Shown here piece by piece: positions 30,763-39,805 of a stretch of DNA of 64,000 nucleotides. This stretch comes from Clostridiales bacterium (lineage in GTDB: Bacteria > Bacillota > Clostridia > Oscillospirales > Oscillospiraceae), in NCBI GenBank assembly GCA_020859945.1, contig JAJBVG010000019.1:1-64000 (forward strand), written 5' to 3'. The notes under the pieces are model-generated. The model had not been told where the DNA came from. It searched no databases and saw nothing but the letters and a program-made list of their open reading frames with translations. Made by a program: the position numbers and the translations under genes. Within the stretch, counting starts at the first letter, position 1, and each line of letters starts with the position of its first letter.

Positions 30763-31617
30763 ATGTATAAAATCGTGCGAAAAGAAGTGCTGAATCCTAC
30801 CATCGCGCTTCTGGAGGTGGAGGCGCCTTTCGTGGCCCGGAAAGCGCAGCCCGGTCAGTTTATCATCCTGCGCATCGACGAAAAGGGCGAGCGGCTGCCC
30901 CTGACCATCGGCGGGTTTGACCGGGAGAAGGGAACTGTTACTATTATCTTCCAGCTGGTGGGCCTGACTACCCGCGCCCTGGCCCAGCTGAATGAAGGCG
31001 ACTACCTGCTGGACTTCGTCGGTCCTCTGGGCAAGCCCACGGAGATGGAGGGCGTCAAGTCCGCCTGCGTCATCGGCGGCGGCCTGGGTACCGCCATCGC
31101 CTACCCGGTGGCCAAGGGCTTCCACGACGCCGGGGTGGAGACCGATGTCATTGTCGGTTTCCGCAACAAGGATTTGGTCATCCTGGAGGACGACTTCAAC
31201 AACGCCTGCGATAACTTCTACATTATGACCGACGACGGCTCCTATGGCGAGCACGGCTTCACCACCACCAAGGAGCAGCAGCTGCTGGAGAGTGGCAAGA
31301 AGTATGATGTTATCATCGCCATCGGCCCCGTCCCCATGATGAAGTTCGTGGTCAAGACGGCGGAACCCTTCGGCGTCCCCTGCCGGGTCTCCCTGAACCC
31401 CATCATGATCGACGGCACCGGTATGTGCGGCGGCTGCCGGGTCAGCGTGGGCGGCAAGATGAAGTTCGCCTGCGTGGACGGCCCGGAGTTCGACGGCTAC
31501 GCCGTGGACTTCGACGAACTGATGAACCGCAACGGCACCTACCGGGAGCAGGAGGCTGAAATGGCCCGTGACCATATGTGCCGCTTTGAAAAGCTGGGCA
31601 AGGACCTGATTCAGTAA
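30763..31617 (+). CDS. Sulfide/dihydroorotate dehydrogenase-like FAD/NAD-binding protein (NfnA-like)
   Basis: PGQFIILRIDEKGERLPLTI; GGGLGTAIAYPVAK; MCGGCRVSVGGKMKFACVDGPEFD. Confidence 0.88.
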   Translation: MYKIVRKEVLNPTIALLEVEAPFVARKAQPGQFIILRIDEKGERLPLTIGGFDREKGTVTIIFQLVGLTTRALAQLNEGDYLLDFVGPLGKPTEMEGVKSACVIGGGLGTAIAYPVAKGFHDAGVETDVIVGFRNKDLVILEDDFNNACDNFYIMTDDGSYGEHGFTTTKEQQLLESGKKYDVIIAIGPVPMMKFVVKTAEPFGVPCRVSLNPIMIDGTGMCGGCRVSVGGKMKFACVDGPEFDGYAVDFDELMNRNGTYREQEAEMARDHMCRFEKLGKDLIQ

Positions 31618-31631
31618 GGAGGAAGAGAACA

Positions 31632-33041
31632 ATGGCTAATATGTGTCCCACCAAGACTCCCATGCCCACCCAGGAGCCTGATGTCCGCAATAAGAACTTT
31701 GAAGAGGTAGCCACCGGCTACACGCTGGAGATGGCCCAGGGCGAGGCCGCCCGGTGCCTACACTGCAAGAATATGCCCTGCGTCTCCGGCTGCCCGGTGA
31801 ACGTGCAAATTCCTGATTTTATTAAGAAAATTGTAGACGGCGACCTGGAGGGGGCCTACCAGGTCATTTCCTCCACCAACGCCCTGCCCGCCATCTCCGG
31901 GCGCGTCTGCCCCCAGGAGAGCCAGTGCGAGAGCAAGTGCGTCCGGGGCATTAAGACCGAGCCGGTGGGCATTGGCCGCCTGGAGCGGTTCGTGGCCGAC
32001 TGGCATCGGGAGAATGTGGAAGAACACGTGGAAAAACCCGACTCCAACGGCCACAAGGTGGCTGTGGTGGGCTCCGGCCCCTCCGGTCTGACCTGTGCGG
32101 CGGACCTGGCCAAGCAGGGCTATCAGGTGACGGTGTTTGAGGCGTTCCACACCGCAGGCGGCGTGTTGGTCTACGGTATCCCGGAGTTCCGTCTGCCCAA
32201 GGCCATCGTCGCCGGTGAGGTGGACAAGCTCAAGGCGCTGGGCGTGGAAATCATGACCGACATGGTCATGGGCAAGGTGCTCTCCATTGATGAGCTGATG
32301 GACGACATGGGCTACGAGGCCGTGTTCATCGGCACCGGCGCGGGCCTGCCCCGGTTTATGAACATCCCCGGCGAGGGGCTGGCTGGCGTCTGCTCCGCCA
32401 ACGAGTACCTGACCCGCATCAACCTGATGAAGGGCTACCTGCCCGAATACGACACCCCGGTCATTAAATCCAAGGCTGTGGCCGTGGTGGGCGGCGGCAA
32501 CGTGGCGATGGACGCCTGCCGCTGCGCCAAGCGCATGGGCGCGGAGCACGTCTACATCGTCTACCGACGCAGCGAGGTGGAAATGCCCGCCCGGAACGAG
32601 GAGATCGAGCACGCCAAGGAAGAGGGCATTGAGTTCCTGACCCTGTGCAACCCGGTGGAGATCATCGGCGGCGTGCGGGAGGACGGCAAGCCCTCCGGCC
32701 GCGTGGCGGGCTGCAAGTGCATCCGCATGGAGCTGGGTGAGCCGGACGCCTCCGGCCGACGCCGCCCCATCGAGGTTCCCGGCAGCGAGTTCGTGCTGGA
32801 CGTGGACACCGTTATTATGGCGCTGGGTACCTCTCCCAACCCCCTCATCCGCTCCACCACCCCCGGCCTGGAGGCCAACCGGCGGGGCTGCCTGGTAGTT
32901 GGTGAGGACGACGTCTCCACCACCCGCACCGGCGTGTTCGCCGGCGGCGACGCCGTTACCGGCGCGGCCACGGTCATTCTGGCCATGGGCGCGGGCAAGA
33001 AGGCTGCCGCGGCGATGGATAAGTATATTCAGAACAAATAA
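31632..33041 (+). CDS. gltA: NADPH-dependent glutamate synthase small subunit-like protein (NfnB-like)
   Basis: RCLHCKNMPCVSGCPVNVQIP; VGSGPSGLTCAADLAKQGYQVTVFEA; VVGGGNVAMDACRCAKRMGA. Confidence 0.9.
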   Translation: MANMCPTKTPMPTQEPDVRNKNFEEVATGYTLEMAQGEAARCLHCKNMPCVSGCPVNVQIPDFIKKIVDGDLEGAYQVISSTNALPAISGRVCPQESQCESKCVRGIKTEPVGIGRLERFVADWHRENVEEHVEKPDSNGHKVAVVGSGPSGLTCAADLAKQGYQVTVFEAFHTAGGVLVYGIPEFRLPKAIVAGEVDKLKALGVEIMTDMVMGKVLSIDELMDDMGYEAVFIGTGAGLPRFMNIPGEGLAGVCSANEYLTRINLMKGYLPEYDTPVIKSKAVAVVGGGNVAMDACRCAKRMGAEHVYIVYRRSEVEMPARNEEIEHAKEEGIEFLTLCNPVEIIGGVREDGKPSGRVAGCKCIRMELGEPDASGRRRPIEVPGSEFVLDVDTVIMALGTSPNPLIRSTTPGLEANRRGCLVVGEDDVSTTRTGVFAGGDAVTGAATVILAMGAGKKAAAAMDKYIQNK

Positions 33042-33229
33042 AACAGACCTTTCAAGAGGGGCAGGGCGCAGGTCCTGCCCCCTTTTTGCTCATCTGCGGC
33101 GTGTAAAGTTCCCTTCCCGTCAGAAACAACCCGCCTTTTTTGTGCGTTATCTGTGGACTTTGTGAATTGACCGAAAAGAAAAAAAGTGATAAAATACAAA
33201 TAAAAAAGGCGGAAAAAGAGGGAAGAGAA

Positions 33230-35746
33230 ATGTTGAACGAACACAATTCCAACCGATTCTGCGCCCTGCGGCGAAGCGTCATCGCGCTGGACTACCAAAA
33301 GCTGAACCCGGAACAGCGGGAGGGCGTTCTGACCACCCAGGGCCCGCTGCTGCTGCTGGCGGGGGCCGGCAGCGGCAAGACCACGGTCCTCATTAACCGC
33401 ATCGCTAACCTCATCAAATACGGCCAGGGCAGCGACTCCTCCGAGGTCCCCGACTGGGTGACGGAGGAGGACGTAGCCTTTCTGGAGGACTATCTGCAAT
33501 CTCCCAACGAGGCCGACCGTTCCCGTGCGGAAATGCTCTGCAAGCTGCACCCGGCGGCTCCCTGGTCCATCATCGCCATCACCTTCACCAACAAGGCGGC
33601 GGGGGAGCTGAAATCCCGGCTGGAGGCCATGCTGGGGCCGGAGGGCCAGGACGTGTGGGCGTTCACCTTCCACTCTGCCTGCGTTCGCATCCTGCGGCGG
33701 GACATCGACAAGCTTGGCTACCGCACCGCCTTCACCATTTACGACACCGACGACTCCCTTCGCGTTATCAAGGAGATTTTGAAGGCCCAGAACGTGGACG
33801 ACAAGATGTTCCCGCCCCGAATGGTGCTCAGCAATATCTCCAGAGCCAAGGACAATATGCAGTTGGCGGCGGATTACCTGGCGGAGAGCCAGAAATCCGG
33901 CGACATCCGGCAGATTCAAATCGGCAAGATTTATGTGGACTACGAAAAGCGGCTCCGGGAGGCCGATGCGCTGGACTTCGACGACCTGATCCTCCAGACC
34001 GTCCGGCTGCTCCAGTCCAGCCAGGAGGCGCGGGACTACTGGCAGCGGAAGTTCCGCTATGTGCTGGTGGATGAGTACCAGGACACCAACCACCTGCAAT
34101 ATCTGCTGGCGGCACTGCTGGCAGGAGAGCGCAAAAACATCTGCGTGGTGGGCGACGACGACCAATCCATCTACCGGTTCCGGGGAGCTACCATTGAGAA
34201 CATTCTGGACTTTGAGAGCCAGTACAAGGGGGCGCGGGTCATCCGGCTGGAGCAGAACTACCGCTCCACCCAGAACATCCTGGAGGCTGCTAACGCCGTC
34301 ATCCGCAACAACACCGGGCGGAAGGGCAAGAACCTGTGGACCCAGCACGAGGGCGGCGACAAGGTCAAGGTCTACACCGCCATGAACGAAAACGATGAGG
34401 CCCAGTACGTGGCCGCCCAGGTGCTGGCGGGCATCAGCAAGGGCCGGGACTGGAAGGACTTCGCCGTCCTCTACCGGATGAACGTCCAGTCCAACCAGCT
34501 GGAGTACGCCTTCAAGCGCAACGCCATCCCTTACAAGGTGGTGGGCGGCACCAAGTTCTTTGACCGGGCGGAAATCAAAGATATGCTGGCCTATCTCTGC
34601 GTTATCAACAACCCGGCGGACGACCTGCGACTGCGCCGCATCATTAACACCCCCGCCCGGGGAATCGGCAACCGCACCATCGAGATCGCCACAGGCATCG
34701 CTCAGCAGTTGGGCCTCCCCCTGTACGAGGTGGTCAGCCACGCCGCAGACTACCCCATGCTGCAAAAGAGCCTGCCCAAGCTCCAGGCGTTTGTGGACAT
34801 CATGGAGGGCCTGCGGGAAAAGGCGGAGACGATGGAGCTGACCGACTTCTATGACGAAGTCATCGCCGCCACCGGCTATGTGACTGCGCTGGAGGCCAAA
34901 AAGACCGTGGAAAACCGCACGCGGGTGGAGAACGTCCACGAGCTTAAATCCTCTATCCAGGGCTATCTGGAAAACGCCGTTGACGGCACGCTGGAGGGCT
35001 TCTTGGACGAGGTCGCCCTCTATACCGACCTGGACAGCGTGGACGAAAAGGAAAACGCCGTGGTCATCATGACCATGCACGCCGCCAAGGGGCTGGAGTT
35101 CCCGGTGGTGTTCGTGGTGGGCATGGAGGACGGGCTGTTTCCCGGTATGCGCTCCATCGGCGACACCGAGGAGATGGAGGAGGAGCGCCGCCTGTGCTAT
35201 GTGGCGCTGACAAGGGCCAGAGAGACCCTGTGCCTGTCCTGCGCCCGGCAGCGGATGCTCTTCGGCCACACCACCAGCAACAAGCCCTCCCGTTTCCTGG
35301 AGGAAATTCCGGAGGAGTACATCGAGAAATCGGGCCGCAGTCTCACCGAAGAGAACCGGGAGTACGGCGGACGCTGGAAGGACAGCAGCCAGAGTGAAAA
35401 CGGCGAACGTCCCCGCTACGCCGGACGCGCTGGAGGACGGGGGAGCTACGGCGCTCGTCCCCGCCGTCCCCGCCGGGATGACGGCAAGCCCCTGGGCGGC
35501 GGCATCAGCGTCAGCCATGCGGTGACACCCACCGGCCAGCGGGCGGTGCAGGCCACGTTTAATCTGCTGAGTCAGTTCAAGAAGGGCGACATGGTGGACC
35601 ACTCCGCCTTCGGCAAGGGGATGATCGTCAGCATTCTGCCCATGGGCGGCGACGCCCTGGTGGAGGTCGCTTTCGACGGCGTGGGCAATAAGAAGCTGAT
35701 GCTCAAGGCTGCCTCTCAGCACATGAAGAAAGTGGAAAGTTTGTAA
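33230..35746 (+). CDS. pcrA: UvrD/PcrA-family ATP-dependent DNA helicase
   Basis: LNPEQREGV; AGAGSGKTTVL; VDEYQDTN; MTMHAAKGLEFPVVFVVGMEDGLFP; C-terminal KKGDMVDHSAFGKGMI. Confidence 0.94.
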   Translation: MLNEHNSNRFCALRRSVIALDYQKLNPEQREGVLTTQGPLLLLAGAGSGKTTVLINRIANLIKYGQGSDSSEVPDWVTEEDVAFLEDYLQSPNEADRSRAEMLCKLHPAAPWSIIAITFTNKAAGELKSRLEAMLGPEGQDVWAFTFHSACVRILRRDIDKLGYRTAFTIYDTDDSLRVIKEILKAQNVDDKMFPPRMVLSNISRAKDNMQLAADYLAESQKSGDIRQIQIGKIYVDYEKRLREADALDFDDLILQTVRLLQSSQEARDYWQRKFRYVLVDEYQDTNHLQYLLAALLAGERKNICVVGDDDQSIYRFRGATIENILDFESQYKGARVIRLEQNYRSTQNILEAANAVIRNNTGRKGKNLWTQHEGGDKVKVYTAMNENDEAQYVAAQVLAGISKGRDWKDFAVLYRMNVQSNQLEYAFKRNAIPYKVVGGTKFFDRAEIKDMLAYLCVINNPADDLRLRRIINTPARGIGNRTIEIATGIAQQLGLPLYEVVSHAADYPMLQKSLPKLQAFVDIMEGLREKAETMELTDFYDEVIAATGYVTALEAKKTVENRTRVENVHELKSSIQGYLENAVDGTLEGFLDEVALYTDLDSVDEKENAVVIMTMHAAKGLEFPVVFVVGMEDGLFPGMRSIGDTEEMEEERRLCYVALTRARETLCLSCARQRMLFGHTTSNKPSRFLEEIPEEYIEKSGRSLTEENREYGGRWKDSSQSENGERPRYAGRAGGRGSYGARPRRPRRDDGKPLGGGISVSHAVTPTGQRAVQATFNLLSQFKKGDMVDHSAFGKGMIVSILPMGGDALVEVAFDGVGNKKLMLKAASQHMKKVESL

Positions 35747-35778
35747 CTGCTGATTTTTTGACATTTTTCGTTAAATGA

Positions 35779-35807
35779 TTGTTTTCTTTACCCTCTTGTG
35801 CTATACT
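35779..35807 (+). promoter_or_regulatory. Predicted promoter of the MTase/DUF262-HNH cassette
   Basis: TTGTTT - 17 nt - TATACT. Confidence 0.55.
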
Positions 35808-35829
35808 GATTACAGTTAGTGCAAGAGGG
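35791..35829. repeat. Inverted repeat enclosing the cassette -10 box (operator candidate, or pcrA terminator)
   Basis: CCCTCTTG (35791-35798) and CAAGAGGG (35822-35829), followed by ctttt. Confidence 0.65.
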
Positions 35830-35880
35830 CTTTTCATAACTGAAACGGCGCTTTGAAGATAGAAAAAGGTGGGAACGCTT

Positions 35881-36939
35881 GTGGCAGGGAACAGCAATTT
35901 GCATGATTCAGCACGAAAGAAGCAGGATGAATTTTATACACAGCTCTCTCTGATAGAAAGTGAATTAAAGCATTATAAAGAGCATTTTAAGGGAAAGACG
36001 GTGCTTTGCAACTGTGATGACCCCTATGAAAGCAACTTTTTCAAGTATTTCGCCATGAATTTCAATTCTTTGGGCCTGAAAAAACTGATTGCCACTTGTT
36101 ATGCGACTTCACCTTTTGTATATACCCAGTTCACACTGTCTGGCGATGAGGAGTTTTTTGCGCAGGAAAATGGCTTCCGAACCGCAAAGCCCTATAAAGT
36201 GGAAATTACAGAGGTGCGGGACGAGACCGGCGATGGGCGCACTGGATTGGCAGACGTGGAATACCTCATGCGAAATCGGAAAAATGTGTTGACTCTTCTG
36301 GGGGGGGGAGACGGCGATTTTCGCAGCCCAGAATGTGTGGAGTTGCTAAAAGAGGCGGATATTGTTGTAACAAATCCTCCGTTTTCTCTTTTCCGTGAGT
36401 ATATGGCACAGTTGATGGAGTATGAAAAATCATTTTTAATTATCGGTAACATGAATGCCATTACGTATAAAGAGATTTTGCCACTTATCATGAATAACAT
36501 GGTTTGGTTAGGCTATAACAGCGGACATTTTTGGTTCAGAGTGCCTGATAATTATGAGGAAAAGAAAACAGACTTTAAGATTGATAAAACTGGGCAGAAA
36601 TGGCGTCGTATGGGAAATATCTGCTGGTTTACAAATCTTGATATCCAGAAGCGTCATGAAAATATGACGTTGTTTAGGAATTATACACCAGAAGCATATC
36701 CGAAATATGATAACTATGACGCTATCGACGTCAATAGAACAGCAGATATTCCATGCGATTATTACGGTATTATGGGTGTTCCCATAACGTTTATGGCGCA
36801 GTTCAATCCCGACCAATTTGAAATATTAGGGGATTCACGTTTCCATGACGGACAGGACTTTTCAAATGATATTAACATCATAGATGGAAAGACAAAATTT
36901 CGTAGATTGTTAATCCGCAGAAAACGGAGGGATAACTAA
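35881..36939 (+). CDS. EcoRI-family adenine-specific DNA methyltransferase
   Basis: DIVVTNPPFSLFREYM catalytic NPPF context as in M.EcoRI; NCDDPYESNFFKYFAMNFNSLGLKKLIATCY; GTG start with SD aaggtggg. Confidence 0.88.
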   Translation: MAGNSNLHDSARKKQDEFYTQLSLIESELKHYKEHFKGKTVLCNCDDPYESNFFKYFAMNFNSLGLKKLIATCYATSPFVYTQFTLSGDEEFFAQENGFRTAKPYKVEITEVRDETGDGRTGLADVEYLMRNRKNVLTLLGGGDGDFRSPECVELLKEADIVVTNPPFSLFREYMAQLMEYEKSFLIIGNMNAITYKEILPLIMNNMVWLGYNSGHFWFRVPDNYEEKKTDFKIDKTGQKWRRMGNICWFTNLDIQKRHENMTLFRNYTPEAYPKYDNYDAIDVNRTADIPCDYYGIMGVPITFMAQFNPDQFEILGDSRFHDGQDFSNDINIIDGKTKFRRLLIRRKRRDN

Positions 36940-38027
36940 TGAAAATTGAATTACATGAAATTTCCGTCCGGGATGTCGTAAACGGGTATGTGGACAGCGA
37001 GGAGAACGGCGTTGTCGGGTACGGTGGCAGGCTGAATATCCGCCCCGCCTTTCAGCGCGAATTTATCTACAAGGACAAACAGCGGGATGAAGTAATCAAC
37101 ACGATTCGGAAGAATTTTCCGTTGAACGTAATGTACTGGGTGCTGAGCGACGATGGCGGTTATGAACTGCTGGATGGACAGCAGCGTACCATCAGCATTT
37201 GCCAATATGTCAACGGTGATTTTTCAATTAACCATATGGTGTACGATAATTTAACCCCAGAGGAGAAAGAGCAGATTCTTGACTATAAACTGATGGTTTA
37301 TATTTGTGAGGGAACTGACAGAGAAAAGCTGGATTGGTTTAAAATTATCAACATCGGCAGCGAGGAGTTGGAGGACCAGGAACTGCGGAACGCTATCTAT
37401 ACGGGTGAATGGCTGACCGAGGCGAAAAAATACTTCAGCAAACCAGGTTGTCCGGCCTATAAAGTCGCAAGTGAATACCTCTCTGGTTCTGCCATTCGGC
37501 AAAAGCACCTGGAAACGGCCATCAAATGGATTGCTGACCGTGACGGGGTTGAAATAGAAGACTATATGGCGCGGCATCAACATGACACGAATTGCAGTGA
37601 GTTGTGGCTTTATTTTCAGAATGTGATAAACTGGGTAAAGGTCCTATTCCCAAACTATCGCAGGGAAATGAAGGGACTTGCCTGGGGTATTTTCTATAAT
37701 AAATACAGCGGCCAAACGTATGACCCTAAACAACTTGAAGCGCGTGTTGTGGACCTGATGGAAGATGATGATGTAAAAAATAGCGGTATTTATGAATATC
37801 TGTTGAGCGGTGACGAGCGACCTTTGAACATTCGGGCATTTACGCCGAAAATGAGACGGGCTGCGTACGAACGACAAAAGGGAATCTGCCCAAAGTGTGG
37901 AAAGCACTACGAAATTGATGATATGCACGCTGACCATATTACGCCGTGGAGTAAAGGCGGCAAAACGATTGCAGAGAATTGTCAGATGCTGTGTGCGGAC
38001 TGCAACCGACGCAAGAGTGATATATGA
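36939..38027 (+). CDS. DUF262 (DGQQR-type) N-terminal domain fused to C-terminal HNH endonuclease
   Basis: AFQREFIYKDKQRDEVINTI...YELLDGQQRTISI; ICPKCGKHYEIDDMHADHITPWSKGGKTIAENCQMLCADCNRRKSD; start overlaps MTase stop by 1 nt (TAATG). Confidence 0.88.
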   Translation: MKIELHEISVRDVVNGYVDSEENGVVGYGGRLNIRPAFQREFIYKDKQRDEVINTIRKNFPLNVMYWVLSDDGGYELLDGQQRTISICQYVNGDFSINHMVYDNLTPEEKEQILDYKLMVYICEGTDREKLDWFKIINIGSEELEDQELRNAIYTGEWLTEAKKYFSKPGCPAYKVASEYLSGSAIRQKHLETAIKWIADRDGVEIEDYMARHQHDTNCSELWLYFQNVINWVKVLFPNYRREMKGLAWGIFYNKYSGQTYDPKQLEARVVDLMEDDDVKNSGIYEYLLSGDERPLNIRAFTPKMRRAAYERQKGICPKCGKHYEIDDMHADHITPWSKGGKTIAENCQMLCADCNRRKSDI

Positions 38028-38114
38028 AGAGCATTTTCCTGTAATTTGAATGACAAAAAGCAAGGCGACGGCAACACCTGCCGCCGCCTTTTTCTGTCAT
38101 GCGCTGCCGCCCAT

Positions 38115-38702
38115 TCACACGCTGCCCAGCAGCACCGGCTGGAGCTGCCGTCCCTCCAGCGCGGCCCCCACGGTCTGGGGAATGAGGTCCATCTCCGCCA
38201 CCAGCGAGGCGGGCTTCCCCTCTGGGTCGTCCTGGCGGAAGGGCACCAGATAGACGTTCTTCCGGCAGCTCAGCTCCCCCAGATTCCGCAGGGAGACGGT
38301 CAGCCCGTCGTTGGTGGACACGGCCAAAATCAGGGGTCGCCCGTTGCGGAGATGGGCCTTGGCCGCCATGGTGATGGTGGTGTCGGTGATGCCCCAGGCC
38401 AATTTAGCCAGGGTGTTCCCCGTGCAGGGGGCAATGACCAGCGCGTCCAGCAGCTTTTTGGGGCCGATGGGTTCTGCCTGGGCGATGGTCAGAAGGGGCG
38501 GGCAGCCGCAGATGCGCTCCACCTCCCGGCGGAGGTCCGCCGCGCTGCCGAAGCGGGTGTCGGTGGCGGCGCAGTTCTCCGACAGCAACGGCGTCACCGC
38601 GCCGAAGCGCGCCTTCACTGCCTCCAGTGCCGGGAGGACCTTGTGGAGGGTGCAGTAGGACCCGGTCAGTCCAAAGCCCACCCGAATTTGTTCTCCACTC
38701 AC
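38115..38702 (-). CDS. spoVFB: Dipicolinate synthase subunit B
   Basis: Flavoprotein-like; VGFGLTGSYCTLHKVLPALEAVK; IAPCTGNTLAKLAWGITDT; adjacent to subunit A. Confidence 0.9.
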   Translation of the reverse strand: MSGEQIRVGFGLTGSYCTLHKVLPALEAVKARFGAVTPLLSENCAATDTRFGSAADLRREVERICGCPPLLTIAQAEPIGPKKLLDALVIAPCTGNTLAKLAWGITDTTITMAAKAHLRNGRPLILAVSTNDGLTVSLRNLGELSCRKNVYLVPFRQDDPEGKPASLVAEMDLIPQTVGAALEGRQLQPVLLGSV

Positions 38703-39571
38703 AGAGCCACCTCCTGCAAAATGTGGTAGACGGTGTCCCGGATGATTTTTCCGGAGGTCACCGGGGCCACCTTCCCCGGCAGGGACAGCGCCCAGATGAC
38801 CTTGACCCCCAGGTTTGCTGCGGCCTCCAGGTCCACGCCGCCGGGCTTGGAGGCCAGGTCGATGACCAGCGTCCCCGCGTCCAGGTCGTGGAGCCTGGCC
38901 CCGTCCAGAACCCGTGCGGGGACGGTGTTAATGACCAGCTGATAGCCCCCCAGCCAACCGTCCAGCTGGTCTGTATGTTCCGACCAGTAGCCGTAGGATT
39001 CAATCCAGGCTAAATCCGCGTAGTTCCGGGCGGAGACCGTCACCCTGGCCCCCAAGCCCTTCAGCCGGTGGGCCAGCAGCTTGCCCAGCCGCCCGAACCC
39101 AATGACCAGCACCCGCGCCCCAAACAGGGTGGTGGGCAGCTCCTCCATGGCAATTTGAATGGCGCCCTCCACCGTGGGGACGGCGTTCTTGATCTCCAGC
39201 TCTTCTCTGGCAAAGTAATCCTGGAGGTTCAGCCCCCGGCTCCGGGCGTAAGCGGTCAGTTCCGGGGAGACCCGACCCGCGCAGACGATCTGCTCCGGGC
39301 GCAGGGCGTCCAGCACCGTTTTGACGGGTATCTTCTGGTCGGAGAGGGGAGCGTTCAGAACGCCGTCGTCCACCGTCACCGGCAGGGGCAGAATGACGCA
39401 CTGGGCGCGCTCAATGCCCCGCAGGGTGTCCGAGCCGGGCAGCGTGTTGGGGTCGGGCCGCCGCTCCATGGCATAGGTCTGGACCCAGTGGCCGTCGTCG
39501 GTCAGCAACTGGGCCAGCTTTACCTGGCGCAGGTCGCCGCCCACCACCCAGATATTCAGTTCCTGTCGCAA
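38699..39571 (-). CDS. spoVFA: Dipicolinate synthase subunit A
   Basis: NIWVVGGDLRQVKLAQLLTDDGHWVQTY; VLVIGFGRLGKLLAHRLKGLGA; likely TTG start. Confidence 0.88.
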   Translation of the reverse strand: MRQELNIWVVGGDLRQVKLAQLLTDDGHWVQTYAMERRPDPNTLPGSDTLRGIERAQCVILPLPVTVDDGVLNAPLSDQKIPVKTVLDALRPEQIVCAGRVSPELTAYARSRGLNLQDYFAREELEIKNAVPTVEGAIQIAMEELPTTLFGARVLVIGFGRLGKLLAHRLKGLGARVTVSARNYADLAWIESYGYWSEHTDQLDGWLGGYQLVINTVPARVLDGARLHDLDAGTLVIDLASKPGGVDLEAAANLGVKVIWALSLPGKVAPVTSGKIIRDTVYHILQEVAL

Positions 39572-39805
39572 AATCGCAGCACCTTCCTTATTTGTGGTAC
39601 TCCATCCTATGCGGCAGCGGCGGGAGGGTGCAGCCCGGCCTTTCAAACTGTGAAGTTTTTGTAAAAGAACTGGCTTAAATTCGCAGCTTCTCAACAAAAG
39701 CCTGAACAAACTGTGAACACAGCGGCTTTTTCCGGGAGTTTTAAGGTAGCTTTAAGGTGCCTTTTGTATCTTTAGAAATGAAAGTAACTCCAGGAGGATG
39801 GTACT

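Noticed and set aside
33029-35764. 911-aa minus-strand ORF opposite pcrA
   Set aside because: Antisense to a clearly conserved helicase; composition is a GC-rich shadow frame without domain motifs.
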